This document shows positions 24,025-45,500 of a stretch of DNA of 64,000 bases, piece after piece. The translations under genes were made by a program, and so were the position numbers. The notes beneath the pieces are model-generated. The model was not told the DNA's origin, ran no database searches, and was given only the letters and a program-made list of their open reading frames with translations. Source of the stretch: Struthio camelus. Lineage: Eukaryota > Chordata > Aves > Struthioniformes > Struthionidae. Position 1 is the stretch's first letter, and each line of letters starts with the position of its first letter. The stretch covers positions 27,153,068 to 27,217,067 of the forward strand of contig NC_090952.1 of assembly GCF_040807025.1 (NCBI RefSeq), in the 5' to 3' direction.

Positions 24025-26656
24025 ATATGACCATATGCTGTTTCCTCTCTGCACTGCGAAGAGGAAACTCAAGCTGGGCTTGGGCATTTACGTCTTAGAA
24101 AACTAGCTTTTATCTTCACCCAGGAACACATACCACAACTTTGTTGAGGCTTTGCCTCTCAGAGCTGTGAGACTCTGCTCGCAGATAAATATCGTATCAG
24201 GATACCACTATTACCTGTTCTGTTCCTTAACAGAAAATCTGCACCCTGTTGCACAACTTCTTTTACCATCTGCAGAAAAAAGGGCAACAAATCACTTTAA
24301 CCGACAATATTTGTACTGTAAGCTGCTGTTAGCACAGGTGTTCTGTGGTATTTCTATTTTTGATAGTGTTGGCTTCACATTGATGAAAAGGGACACCTGT
24401 ATCCTAAAAAAATGCACATGGGAGTAGATGAGGATGAAGGCAGCTTCATTTTCTATAACAGCTTCTTTTTTAAAAGTTCATATTATTTCATCAGTTAAAA
24501 GAAAGCAAAAATATAGTGCAACTGGCTGCAGAAATTGGTAATATATTCTCACTCAAAGGCAAGTAGGAGGGAAATTTTTGTTAACGTTAATGGACTAAAG
24601 TTTGGTAAGTAGAGTGATATAATAAAATATTTTATTCTGAAAAGTTCTTATGAATTAGTGATATTTATGTGATATCTAAAATATATGCTTGCTCTTCTTC
24701 AGATAGAAAAGTGGCAGAAAAAAGAGTGTATATTTGCAGGAAAGGTGTCTGGCAGGGTTGTGTGGTCTTATTACAGCTTTTTTACTAACTATATGCTATT
24801 AATTCTAATATACTCCTGCAAGATTAACAAAATTATTCTCAAACCTTTAGAGGGTTCACCTTTGATTTTTCACCCCAGTTCCAAAACCTTCTATAGTCTC
24901 TTATTGCAGCGCTCAGACTTTGTAGACTGGGCCCCTGATTACATCACCTCGTAAGTAAGAGGACTCCCCAGCTGGAATGTTGTCTGGCTACAAATCCCTT
25001 ATTAATGCCATTTTAACAGATGTATCTATGCAATATGCAAACACTATGTACGCAACACACACGGACATAAGCAATCAGACCAAATTAGACCTCTTGTTTC
25101 TTAGGCTTCTTTTAGAACTGCACCTTCGTGGGAAATCCTAATCAACGTTAAGCTGATGATGTGCCCACAAAACAATTATGTAGGGGAACAATTATCTCTG
25201 GGGGAATACTGCTTGCATTTTGCCAGAAAAGAACTGCCCCAGTGTGTACAGCCATGTCAACACTTTGCAAGTGAAACCATACACAACAGGTCAAACAAGT
25301 TGTACCAGTAAATGCACAGTTTTGTCAGTATGTTAGGGATCTCTGCCAGCACAGCTCTGTTGATCTGCGAACATCTTTTCACAGCCGCAGTGTAGGTACA
25401 GCCTTAGTTTAACTGCATTTGTAGGCAAGCACAAGTCAAATTCAGCACAGTTTCAGAAAATGTAGCCAAGCAAGATTTCCCTGTGTCTCTGTTTGCCATT
25501 AAACTGAGCTCAAACTACAAGTGTGGTCACGAGCGTGGTGAGCACTGGGTTGTTCTCCTGCACTGATAGCAGAGGCTGGCCACTGCAGCAGCCTCTGGGC
25601 AGCCTTCAGCGGCAGGGCATGGGTGCGGGCTGTATCGCGCTGTGCTGCATTCCTGCACAGCAGGTACCCACGAGCCACGTGTTGCCTCTCGGGGCTAAGG
25701 TGAGATGCTACCCCGCACCTCCTACGAACAAGTAGAGATTGGGACACAGAGAAAACGCCAAGGACAGAGGAGTCGGGTTAAACCCAGCCTCTTTCCCATT
25801 CAGGGGGTCTAACAAGTACCAGCCCCTGATGAGCCCACGGGTCTCGCTGAGTCCCTGGACAGGAAGAGGAGGGAGACGGGGCGCTCATCTAAAGCCACCC
25901 CACGCAAATGAACTCGCAAGACGGCGCCACCAAGCAGTGGGGTGAACTAAACCTCAGCAAGCCCACCTCAGTCCGAGGGAGAGCTGCTGGGGCACGCAGG
26001 CTCTAGCGGTGGTGTTGGGGGGAAGTGTACTTGAAAGCACAAAGGGGAACCTGAGAGGACACCCCTCAACGCCGAGGTAAAAATCAATCCACATTCAGAA
26101 ACGCGTACTTGGTCAGTTCAGTAGACGATAGCTTGAGCTCCAAGTGTTTATGGGATTTCCTCTAATAATAATATTTGGTAATGCTTTTTTAGACCTGCCA
26201 AGAAATACTCTGCATCCCTAATATATCTCTGGTGTAACGCTGCTTGCTTCACTGAAGTTACACCAGAAGCGATTTTGGTCCTTTAATCATTCCGGGTTGC
26301 TGATCGTTTTGGGCGTGCTGCTTACTCTGCAGATTTTCTGGACTGCTGGAATTTCTTGTGGAATCCTGTTTTGTGAGGCAATTGCTGTGTGGGCAGCTGA
26401 GTCCTATTCAACGCTCAGTTTGAACACAGTCATTACAGGATATGCTTTTGACTTTGTTGCTTAATCTTCTCTGTCTCCTTCAGGCTCACTTTCCTGCTCA
26501 TTGCTTCCGTAGTTTATCACTACATACAGAGAATTGGAACCATGGCTTTCCCCTGAATGCAGATAGGCTATTTTCCATTTAACTAATATTCTTGCTACAG
26601 TATTTTGTAAGGAGGCAATCAGTAAAAGTAATGTAAGGTTTTTTTTGCCACAGATA
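24025..26656. other. Intergenic, no gene seen
   Basis: This is A+T-rich sequence up to about 25.4 kb, then a more G+C-rich stretch from 25.5 to 26.1 kb with several short frames on both strands. None resembles a known family. A plus-strand frame ending near 24954 runs into a donor-like GTAAGT, but nothing links it to other exons. Confidence 0.5.
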
Positions 26657-26907
26657 CTAACATAATGTTGCTGCAACAAAGAAAAGCACTCCGAACAGTA
26701 AGAGAAGTAAGTAGAGTAAATACAGTAATTGCTGTCCAGAAACAGATATCCTCAAAGGCCCAAATTCATCACAATCCAGCGGGAATAATTTTCCCGTAAA
26801 AAAATTTATATAGGCAGCTCTCAGCATGACAGTTTCATAGTCGGAAATATGGACAGGGTCCTTACCAAGAGTCTTATAAAAAAGAGTGAGGTAGAAATGC
26901 AGGGGAC
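26657..26907 (-). other. Weak candidate terminal exon with C-terminal membrane segment
   Basis: On the minus strand a good 3' splice site (GTTTTTTCCTCTTTAG, AG at 26909-26908) is followed by 83 open codons to a TAG at 26659-26657. The peptide begins PLHFYLTLFYKTLGKDP and contains an ordinary soluble-looking middle. It ends in a strongly hydrophobic Leu-rich helix (LLYLLYLLLLLFGVLFFVAA) one or two residues before the stop, the layout of a tail-anchored or type I protein. The family is not recognised. Part of the Leu-richness comes from CTT/TTA-rich DNA. A donor-like GGTAAG inside the frame (about 26865) is an alternative reading. No upstream exon was found, so this is a hypothesis only. Confidence 0.2.
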
Positions 26908-29900
26908 CTAAAGAGGAAAAAACCAGGATCACTGATTAGAGAAGTAATGAAAACAGAGAATATCAGTGCCAGAGAGCAAAGGAAAACAGGCTGAGTAAGC
27001 GAAGAAGGAGGAAGTCTGACAAAGAGGGACGGAAAAAGTTTGAAGCAAAAAGCAGAAGTTCAGACATCTGGATAAATATAAACAAACTTAGTGAAGGACT
27101 CCCTTCATAAATGTAATCACCCTGGTAGTTTCCCTTTCATTTTTAATAGTCTTACGTGACGCAGTTATTGTTTACCTTTTGTTGTCCATCTTTCAGCAAT
27201 TACGCTATTCATAAAACCTTTCAAATGACAGAAACTGTGTGCATTTAAAACTATTATTAATTATATGTATTAATTATTGTTTCTGGGTGTGTTCCACCTT
27301 GATTCAGCACTGGGGCTCCACTGTGCAATGGTTTGTTCATGTATTTAGTAAGAGACAGTCTCTGTAGATGTGAACTCATTGTGTGGAGTGCATTAAGAAT
27401 ATCAAGCCCATGCTGACTGAACATAACGTTTCAAAACTTAAGCATGGACACAGATTCAGGTCTACCAAAAAACTTAAACACACGCTTAATATTACACTGC
27501 GAGTGACCACTGAAATGAAAGGACGTGTTTATATGCCTTGCTAGACTTCAATCCTCCTGATCATAGCTTTGTTTCAACCAGAACAATATACATGACTGAA
27601 GACTATGCACATATATAGTACCTTCTACTTCAAAGTCTGAGATTACAAACTGTAACACATGTAATATTATTCCCAAGAGGTAAGGTAGTAGTCTCCTGAC
27701 AAACATAAGAAGATTGAGGTAAGGGAGGCAGAATAAACATGAGTGGATTTTAAAGTTTGTGTTTTCTAAAGAGTACACTAGAACAGTAAAAAACTCCTAA
27801 ATATTCAAAATCGGTTTTAGTGCTATGTAGCTTACTCAAAAAGATTGTTAAAATGACATCATTTATTGAACCACTGATTGGTTCAATAAAAGATATTACT
27901 TCACCTTACGAACCTTGTTCTTTAATATTCTTAGACTGTCTGGACTACTTCATCACTTCTGCTAAAATGGGAGGTGCTCATGTTTAATGTCAGTTCTAAG
28001 AAACACAGTTCACAGCTCTCTGTGAGTAGGCTTAAAGGTAACAGTCATAGCCACTGTAACGTACCAGTTCACCCTTCTTTTTTGCCAAATTTCTCTAGTC
28101 TATAAGTCAGTTTAGTCTGTATATTTGTTAGCTGTTAGAGCAGTGTTGCTTTAACATTACTACCAATAGAAGGATTAAAAGGGTAATTAGGATAAAAGGA
28201 TAATCTCTTGCCTTTCAAGAGGATAAAGATGATCTCAGAGTAAATATCAGTAAACAAAAACCTGCATATTTCACTAGAAGGAAAAGCAGAGATACAATGG
28301 AATTTGAAAGAGTAAGTGGTATCACTTGTTTGGAGGTCTTGGAATTTCATATATTTTGGGCCTAAATTGGAGCCATCACATGGGGAAAGCCTGAAAGAAA
28401 ACTGAGCCAGGACTAAGAGGCGGAGTTAAAAGCATTTTAAAGGCGAAGTGGTGAGCTCACCCGTGGAGATGCTACGTGGAAGCCAGGTCTCTAATATGTA
28501 TTTGGCAGAATATCTTGATGATTTCAGAATGACAGCCTTGATGATTTTCAGAATGATTTCATGTCCATACATCTGAGGATGGAATTTGTCTTCCCAGACC
28601 TATTACTTCAGAATGCAACTGCTCTACAAAATACAATCAGACTAGCATAGAAGGAGCTTTATCTGGAAGGAAAAGGTATTGACTGAATTGAAAGTTATTA
28701 TCAGGTGGGTAAGGATAGGAAAAATGGTTTGATGACATCGGAATATCTTTCTCCTAGACACTGCACATTTTGAAGAAGTTTTGAACACGTTAAGATAAAT
28801 GATTTATTTCCACCTAGATCCTGGCGGATGCTACAAACAGAAATGTCAAAAGATATCATAATGAATCTTATGAGAGTTCCAGTTTTGCAAATTCATTGAG
28901 GCCAGATAAACATATAAAACCCTAGATTTTTGAATTCTTGAGCACAGTCTTCTGATGTGCATCCATCCCTTGCAACAGAGCATACAACGTAGGGAGTGAA
29001 CAAGCCGACACGTACAGACACTAGTCTTGATGAAATGCAAGGGTCTATCTTAATTTTATCTCTGTGGAGTTCTGTGTCCCATCAAGAAAAGTGAGCGTTT
29101 TCTTTTTCATATAAAGGTGCTGGGTAATTGGAGGATAAAGTCAATTTGTTTAAGCATAAAGTAAGTGTACTAGATTAAGGTACTGAAAATTATTCATACA
29201 AAGGACAAACTGCCAGGCTGTATAGATATCGTGTCAGCCATACAGAAAACTTATATAATCTCTTCTTAGGGACTTTGATGAGAGTATGGCTTAACTTCTT
29301 CCTACCATGCTAAAATTAGGAAGAATGAAAATTTGTAGATTTTTTTTTGGTGAAATGAAGTAAAAATGTTTTCTGTTTGTTACTAGACAAAGTCAGGTTA
29401 AAGAGACATGAAAGACTGTTCTTTCACTGAAGTCAAAGTTCTGATTAACACGAAAGGCAGCAATATCAAAGCTACGATCTTGAAAGGAAATAATAGTGAT
29501 ATTGCACCTGTAGAATAACAGGAATATGCTTTGAGCCCTAGAATGCACTCTGCATTTTGTTTACACTTAGAAAAATTACTTATTGCAATAATTGGCATAG
29601 TGTTTCGTTCTGTTTAATCTAGAGCCATCAAGTCAAATTCCAGTGAGACTGAAAGCAACTTTCGTCAGTATGAAGCAGAAGATAGTTTCAGTTTAATATA
29701 TAAAGCTTTTTTCCCCTCCCTTGGAGTCATTAAATAGATAGTGAAGTCTTGTCTGTCTTCATGGTTGTTAAAGACTCCTTAGGCCCCATTTCATAACAGA
29801 AGCAATGTCGGTGATGGTACGCTTGACTAAAAATATCCCTATCCCTGTGTCACACAGAATGTGGCCCAGAAATTTCTCCTTTTCACTAGTGACTGTTGCG

Positions 29901-30520
29901 ATCCCAGTGTAAATGCAGAATATTAAATGTAGGTATGATTATCTACATGAATGGTGCACAAAGCAAAAACTGGCTAAAAGGAAAGAAAATGACTGCTGTG
30001 AAGAAAGACCAGAGAAATGCGCAACAAACGGCATCCTCCTCCCGCTGTACAGCACTGTCCTCCTTATCTCATCTCACTTGAGCACATTACTGCGAGCGTC
30101 TCTGAGATTTCAGGCTATTTTTAGGCGGTAGGTCTCTCTGAGGCAGGGATCTGGTCCGTATCCTTGCCTGTAGCGCCATGTGCAGCCGTGGAGCTATGTA
30201 ACCCCCTGGCCGGGACAGCGCGGCGTTTCTAGACGGCTCCACAAGAAGGAAAGCCGAGGCAGGGCCGGGCCTCAGCGTGGCCGACAGCCCGGCGAGCAAA
30301 GACACGCGGCAGCAGGCTTCTGTAACGGTCACGCAGTGGTAACGCAACACCACCGCTTAAAGGCTCTATTTCTCTCTCGCCGGGAATCGCGCTGCCGTGC
30401 ATCGCGGCACGCGCAGAAACGCCGCGGTCACCTTCAACAGAGCTGCCGGCGCCTCTCCCCCCTGGGCTCGAGCACCCCGCCTGACCTCGCTTGTTTTATT
30501 TCTAAATCAACATCTCTTTT
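26908..30520. other. Intergenic, no gene seen
   Basis: A+T-rich single-copy DNA lies upstream of the ITM2A island. A perfect 11-bp-arm hairpin (TTTATTGAACC / GGTTCAATAAA, loop of 7) lies at 27862-27890. Minus-strand frames near 27.6, 28.2 and 29.5 kb are short and lack splice sites or domain resemblance. G+C rises from about 30.1 kb toward the promoter. Confidence 0.5.
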
Positions 30521-30677
30521 CCAAGGTTTTTTTTTTTTTTTTTTTTTAGGGTTGCTAAAGGGCCATCGGCACTTGTGCCCGATTTTCCACCCCGGAGAAA
30601 GCGGCGCGGGCCGCACAGCCGCCCCCGCCTCAGCGCCCCTCACCGCAGCAACGGCGGCCGGCGGGCGGCCCGCCGCC

Positions 30678-30700
30678 TTCCCACAATGCATTGTGACGTG
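30678..30700 (+). promoter_or_regulatory. ZNF143/THAP11-like element overlapping a CRE half-site
   Basis: The word TTCCCACAATGCATTGTG at 30678-30695 closely fits the known ZNF143/THAP11 promoter motif (core CCCA.AATGCA). It contains a perfect 14-bp palindrome, CACAATGCATTGTG, at 30682-30695. TGACGTG, a CRE-like half-site, overlaps at 30694-30700. It lies about 180 bases before the ITM2A start codon, a typical position for this motif in CpG-island promoters. Binding is inferred from sequence only. Confidence 0.6.
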
Positions 30701-30872
30701 CCCCGCCTGCAGGCGGCGCTCTGCCCCGCTGCCCTGCCGCGGCGGCGGCCGGGCCTGCCCGGGGGGCGGGGCGGGAAGAGAGGGGAGGGGCGGGGCCAAC
30801 GCACACCCCGCCCCCCCCGCCGCCCGGCAGGCTCTTCAGCGGGCCAGGAGGGCGCTGCGCAACACCGGCGCC

Positions 30873-40391
<9,519 letters not shown>

Positions 40392-41370
40392 AAGGCGCTG
40401 ACTACTTCACACCTTCATTGAGAAGTCTGAGCTTTAGACCTTGACTTCTAAATTAAAATGTGCAGTGATAATCAAAAGCCTTATGCATTTTCTGTGTATT
40501 GCTTATATTACAAAAGACAAAGTCACCATTTCAGCTTTCTTTAATCCTTGGTATAGTATTATTTTTAGTTGTTTCTTGTAAAACTTAAATTTGAGTAAGG
40601 TTCTTTTAGAAGGTTAATATCAGTTTATCCATTGAACGTTTGGTTTAAAATCGGAGAACGGCAGAAATATATATATATATAAAAATGTTAACCAATTTCT
40701 TGGCTGGAACCAATTCTATTCACGTTAACTTTCACAGGATGATTAATGTATTAATACATCTGTGGTTTGCACATTTTGTGTAGTTTTATAGAATAGCTCT
40801 GCACTCAGTCTCCTGGCTAAAAACCTTCTGAGTATTGTTAAAGGTTTATTTTAACTTCCATGTGTGAAGCATGTAAAATCTAACCTCAGTGATTATAAAC
40901 CTCTAACATAGCTTTATTTCATTTTGTGCAATTACTGTATTGAATTTGTATGTATATTTGGAACCTTCCCCAAGCTTACACTTAATTCTTTTAAGTTTGT
41001 TTGGTTTTGTGGTATTTAGTTGTTAGATTCAGATGGAGTTACTCTTGGAGCTTGTCAGTATTTTTGGTTATGGATTTGTTTATCCTGTAGCTTCCTCTTT
41101 CGAGAATATCTTCTGGTATAGCCCACTTGTGAATGTGACTGTAGTTGTAAACTTAAACTACTCTGGCTTATACAAACTTTTTAGATCAACTTTTTATGAG
41201 CAAGTAGCATTACTCCTGCAGTCAAGAGTATTGTTCCTTTTTTTGAAAGCTGCAGGATAAAGATAGGGAAGAGTTAGTGTCCTGCAGTTGATACACTTGA
41301 GAGTTTTAATAAGGGACTTTATATTGATATAAATTCTGCAACCCTGAAATAAATGTTTCTCTAAAACTCT
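40392..41370 (+). other. ITM2A: ITM2A 3' untranslated region
   Basis: A+T-rich sequence of about 980 bases runs from the stop codon to a likely cleavage site shortly after the AATAAA at 41348-41353. It contains a short (TA)n run at 40667-40680 and an early ATTAAA at 40452-40457 that could give a shorter form. The 75-codon frame at 41033-41260 lies inside it and is ignored. Confidence 0.75.
41348..41353 (+). terminator. ITM2A: ITM2A poly(A) signal
   Basis: A canonical AATAAA is followed within about 30 bases by a GT-rich element (TGGTGTTGGTGTG), the usual layout of a vertebrate cleavage and polyadenylation site. Confidence 0.75.
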
Positions 41371-42451
41371 GGTGTTGGTGTGACTTAATGGTGCTCAGAG
41401 GTTGAGTGCAACGTGTAGGGTTATGGGGTGCCTGGGGGCGGTGATGGCCATGTGCCTAAGGCAGCATGCAGTGTTCCTCCTGCTGCTGCCTTTCTTGCCC
41501 CTGCCCTCTCCAACTTGTGAAGCTGGATTTCCTCCTCTTGTTTCTGTGGAAATGCTTAGAGGTGCAAATTGAACTTGGGGGGGGAAGAAGGAAAAGGTAT
41601 CTCATTTCACTGAGAGCTGCCTCTTGGGAGATCATGTTTGATGTTTAGTCCTGTGAACTGAATTCATATAGCAGACTTCCTGGCATGTGAGCAATAATGA
41701 TGAATTCTAATGTAGTATAGTGGAGGGAAGATGTGTTCTGTAATTCTGCATTTTGAATATTGGGATTGATGGAGTTGGTGACTAAGGGGCTTGTATTACT
41801 GTATTCATAGCAGTACTAATACTTTTGAGTCCCTTTGGCATATTATAATATCCAAAATCAGGGGAGGGTTAATCAGCATCTTAGTGCAGCACCTTTTAGC
41901 GCTTAACCCAAAGCACTACAGCAAGGCATATAAGCTCAGAGCTATGAGAGAGTTGCAGTGAGTTCTCTGTTGTTCCAGTTGCTCAAAGAGCCACAGTTTG
42001 TATTTTACGCTTCCACCTTTCCTGGAAAGTAACTTTGATAGGCATTTGGCACTAATGTGGTAAGCAGGCTTGGCTTTCTGTGGTAAGAACTAAGGTGTGT
42101 GTGGTTTTTTTTTTTTTTTAAAAAAGGGGGGGGCTGGAATAGCTATTCTCAGTCATCTTATGAAATTCTCTGTGCAGAAGAGAGAATAGGACTTAACCAC
42201 AGGCCCTGTGCAGTAGGGAATTCTGATGCCTTGTCCTGCATTACAGCAGTTCTGTCCTCTTTAGCAACTGCTCTCCCTAGGTGTATGAACCTTGGGAAAT
42301 GTGATGTAGAGGACATGTCTCAACCAAGAGCACTTGTGTCTAAATTTGTAAGTCTATTTCATTACATGACTAAAACTTTAATGCTCAAGTGCAATACTAC
42401 AGAAGATTTGTTCTAACTGCTGTCACTGAGAGTCAAATATGCCTTACCAAG
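41371..42451. other. Intergenic, no gene seen
   Basis: A T15-A6-G7 homopolymer junction lies at about 42105-42132. Otherwise this is single-copy sequence with no supported exon. Confidence 0.55.
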
Positions 42452-42508
42452 TCACAGATTCACAGAATGGTTGAGGTTGGAAGGGACTTCTGGAGTTCAT
42501 CTAGTCCG
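42452..42508 (-). mobile_element. CR1 tail fragment, minus orientation
   Basis: Only the last ~57 bases of a CR1 are present, from 'cacagattcacagaatggtt' to 'ctggagttcatctagtcc'. Bases match the younger CR1 copies in this window well, so this is a very short insertion or a deletion remnant rather than an ancient copy. Confidence 0.88.
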
Positions 42509-45500
42509 AGGTTTCTTTCTGCCGAAGACTTGGTATATGCTTGGGCAAGGTAACTGTTGCTGCGACTGCCCTCTGGATAACCTGAGAGGATAATAAGGGT
42601 GGGCTGGTTGTCTGATTTGTTTTGATAGTCTTGAGTGGAGAGACTTGGAAATGTAGTTACAGGGAGCAGGAAGAGTGTAGCTGTAGCATGAAGATTTGGC
42701 TCTATTGAAAACCCAGAAGAGAAGTTCTCCCTTCCAGCTTTGAGCAACTGTGCAGCAGGTAGCCCTCACTCTACAAGGCTTCAACCTGTTGGCTACCTTA
42801 AGACACACATAAGGAACGATAGAAGTGCTTCCAGATAGCCTGAGACAGTTTCTCTTACCTTTGTCTGGTAAAGCTTTTAAAAGAAATAATATCTCAGGGC
42901 ACTACCTTTATTAGATGTTCTTGGCAATGAGCCAACATATCCAGAGGAACAAATTGTTCGCTACAGCTAAATGGCCCAGTTACTTACTGTTCTTGTTCGG
43001 ACAAAGTGGCTGATGTTTCAGGCAGGTGTGTGGTGTGCCAGCCTTGTTACCTGGCTTGAACCACTTTAGGTGGGGGACATGCGTTCAAGTCCAAGAGCTC
43101 TAGTTTTAAGGTTGCCTCTAGAATCATCTGTCTCAATGCAGGCAACTGGGGTGTTTAGCTAGCCTGTGAGCGGCTGGGACGGGACAGGCTGTGAGTCTAG
43201 GGGAGCGTATCGCACCAGTAGATGGCACAGTCAGCCAGCCCTGCGCTTCTGCGAGCTGCTCCGCACCCCGGGGGAACGTGCTGAGACGAGCTTAGACAGC
43301 TAGCACTGAGATATGATTAATCAACTGACTCATACAATAGGTCATCCCTGCTTATTTTAAATGGAGGTGTTAAGGTATTTGCCATAACCATTTTTAAACT
43401 TAGTTCATAAATTTTATTTTTTTTGAGAGAACTTCCTTTAGCTGGCACTCAACATTTCTGCCTATAGGCATAGGTTTTTTTTAACTCTAGTAAGCTAGAG
43501 ATATTACTGTAAAGCATATCAAATCCTATTAAAAATATGTAAGATTGTGCTTTGAACATCGGTGCATAACTGAAGGAATAATGTTACTGAGATGCAAATA
43601 CAAACTTATTTACAGTAATGACTTCTTATTATAGATGTGTATTTCCTGAAAAAGCAAGCAGTGTGAACGGGACGGTCTGTGGTATATATGCACTTGCTTA
43701 TTGACGAGTTATCTTTGTACTATCTTACAGGTTATTTTCCTGGCACAATGCATACTTAATTGCGCGTTTTAAATACCTTCATGTAAAAAGGTCATCCAGT
43801 GCTTTGGATGATTCTTCTTCCAGCATTACACGTGAGGGTGTTTTTTTTTTTTTTTTTGTGCAAACTTATTTGTACTCTAATCAGACAGACAGACGAGAAA
43901 ATCACAGTTGAACTTGAATTTGCTTCTTGGAGGAGAGGCCATTGACCTTTGTGGAAGTCTAATAGCTTTCTGTTTAAATGAGCTTGCGAGTGGTAAGATG
44001 TGGGCTGCTGGTGGCGTTGAGTAAGTCACACATGCAAACACTTTGATTACAGTAGGTGATAGTCTACATTTTCATCTGCATTATCAACTGCCATCTGCAT
44101 GGTAGTTAGGTTATACACAAGAACTTCTCCTCTGGCCCGATTTTGTAGAAGTTCAGAGAAATTAAACTGCTATTTGCATGTATATACACTCTGAGATGAA
44201 GAACAAGAAAAAACGTGGACAGCTAAGAGACCTTTGAAACATACTGAGGTCTCAACCTGATAGAAAAAAGCTTCAGCACTTCAGACTTGATAAGCTGGTT
44301 GGCTAAAAGTGAGGCAAATTTTTCATCACACGCTCAACTCTACTGCAGACTCTTGCAGTATGGCCAGGACAGCTTGGGCGTGAAAAGTCTTGCCTCACTG
44401 CCATAGCAAAAATCACTGTTCATACACAGCTGTCTGGAAGAAGCCTTGTTAGGCTGCTTTGTGTTACCTTAGAAGTTGATATAATTATGTTTACGCACAA
44501 AACTACTGTGGCAGCAATCGGTGTCCTCAGAGATTATGCTGGCGGTGATGTAGGGAAGATAAGGGTCTGGAGGAGAGACTGTTGGGCTGATGAGGGGTTA
44601 GGCCAGCAGAAGGGATTTGTTTTACATAAATTTAGGCTATTAGTTATTGTGAAACTCCTAGTACAGTCAAGATGGTTGTAGTTAAGTGATCCAGGAAAAA
44701 CTTCTATCCTTATTTTTCAGTGGGGAGAAAAAGTCATTCTGAATTGAAGATGTTCTGAGCACAAAAGCAGTTTTAGAGGAGGCTCTCTCACTATCTCCAA
44801 GTCCTTAGCTTATCTGCTAACGTGTAGGAGAACTGTAGGACGTTTTGCTAGGACTTAACAGCTAGGAACTGCTAGGAACTAGCAACTTTGCTAGGAAGTC
44901 TTTCTCCCCTTTTTCTACATGCCTGCCTTTTCCTCTAAGGAAGACAACAGAAAAAGAAGTATAGTTATACAATTGGTGTGTCAAAGCAATTTGTTTCATG
45001 TACGCTATCTACTTTTGCTAGTAAGGCCTGTGATATATAGCTCAATCCTCATAAAATTAGGATCAATGAGTTAGAGGGGAATTTATTTTTAGAAACATGT
45101 ATTTTTCTGGGTCCTCTATATCTAGGTGAGAAGAGTCTAGCTCTGAGTTGTGCTAAGTGCTCTCTTTTTTGAAAAAAGAGGATGCTATAAGGAAGACATG
45201 GTCTCATGCAGACTACTCCAAAACGGTAGATAGGCTGTCCTCCGTAGGCAGATGTGTTAGCAGAGTGAGGTTTCACTGTGAAAGCCCCCCGACGCTTCAC
45301 TTACGGACGGAAGTTTTCTCTGCCATTGCAGGCTTCAGTAAGCAGCAACCAAAGGAGCAGGCAAAGGATGAGCTAAGCTGAGCTGATGTGAGTATGGAAG
45401 CATTTGTCTTCATCATAACTAAGCTTCTGATTTTTAAAAAAGGAAGCTAATAATATGAAGCAAAAGGTTAAAAGACAAAGATGGGTATGTGTACTTGAGA

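Noticed and set aside
23832-24026. His/Thr/Pro-rich minus-strand frame
   Set aside because: It is the translation of the (GGGT/GT)n minisatellite.
24685-24954. 89-codon plus-strand frame with an acceptor-like start (CTTCTTCAG) and a donor-like GTAAGT at its end
   Set aside because: Sequence composition follows the A/T-rich background, and no neighbouring plus-strand exon in phase was found.
30180-30872. Long open frame in phase with the ITM2A start, which would extend the protein by 231 residues
   Set aside because: The frame runs through a poly(T) tract and CpG-island DNA where stops are rare. The family start MVKIAF with a strong Kozak context is at 30873, and no ITM2 protein has such an extension.
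41033-41260. 75-codon frame rich in hydrophobic residues
   Set aside because: It lies within the ITM2A 3' untranslated region and has no independent support.
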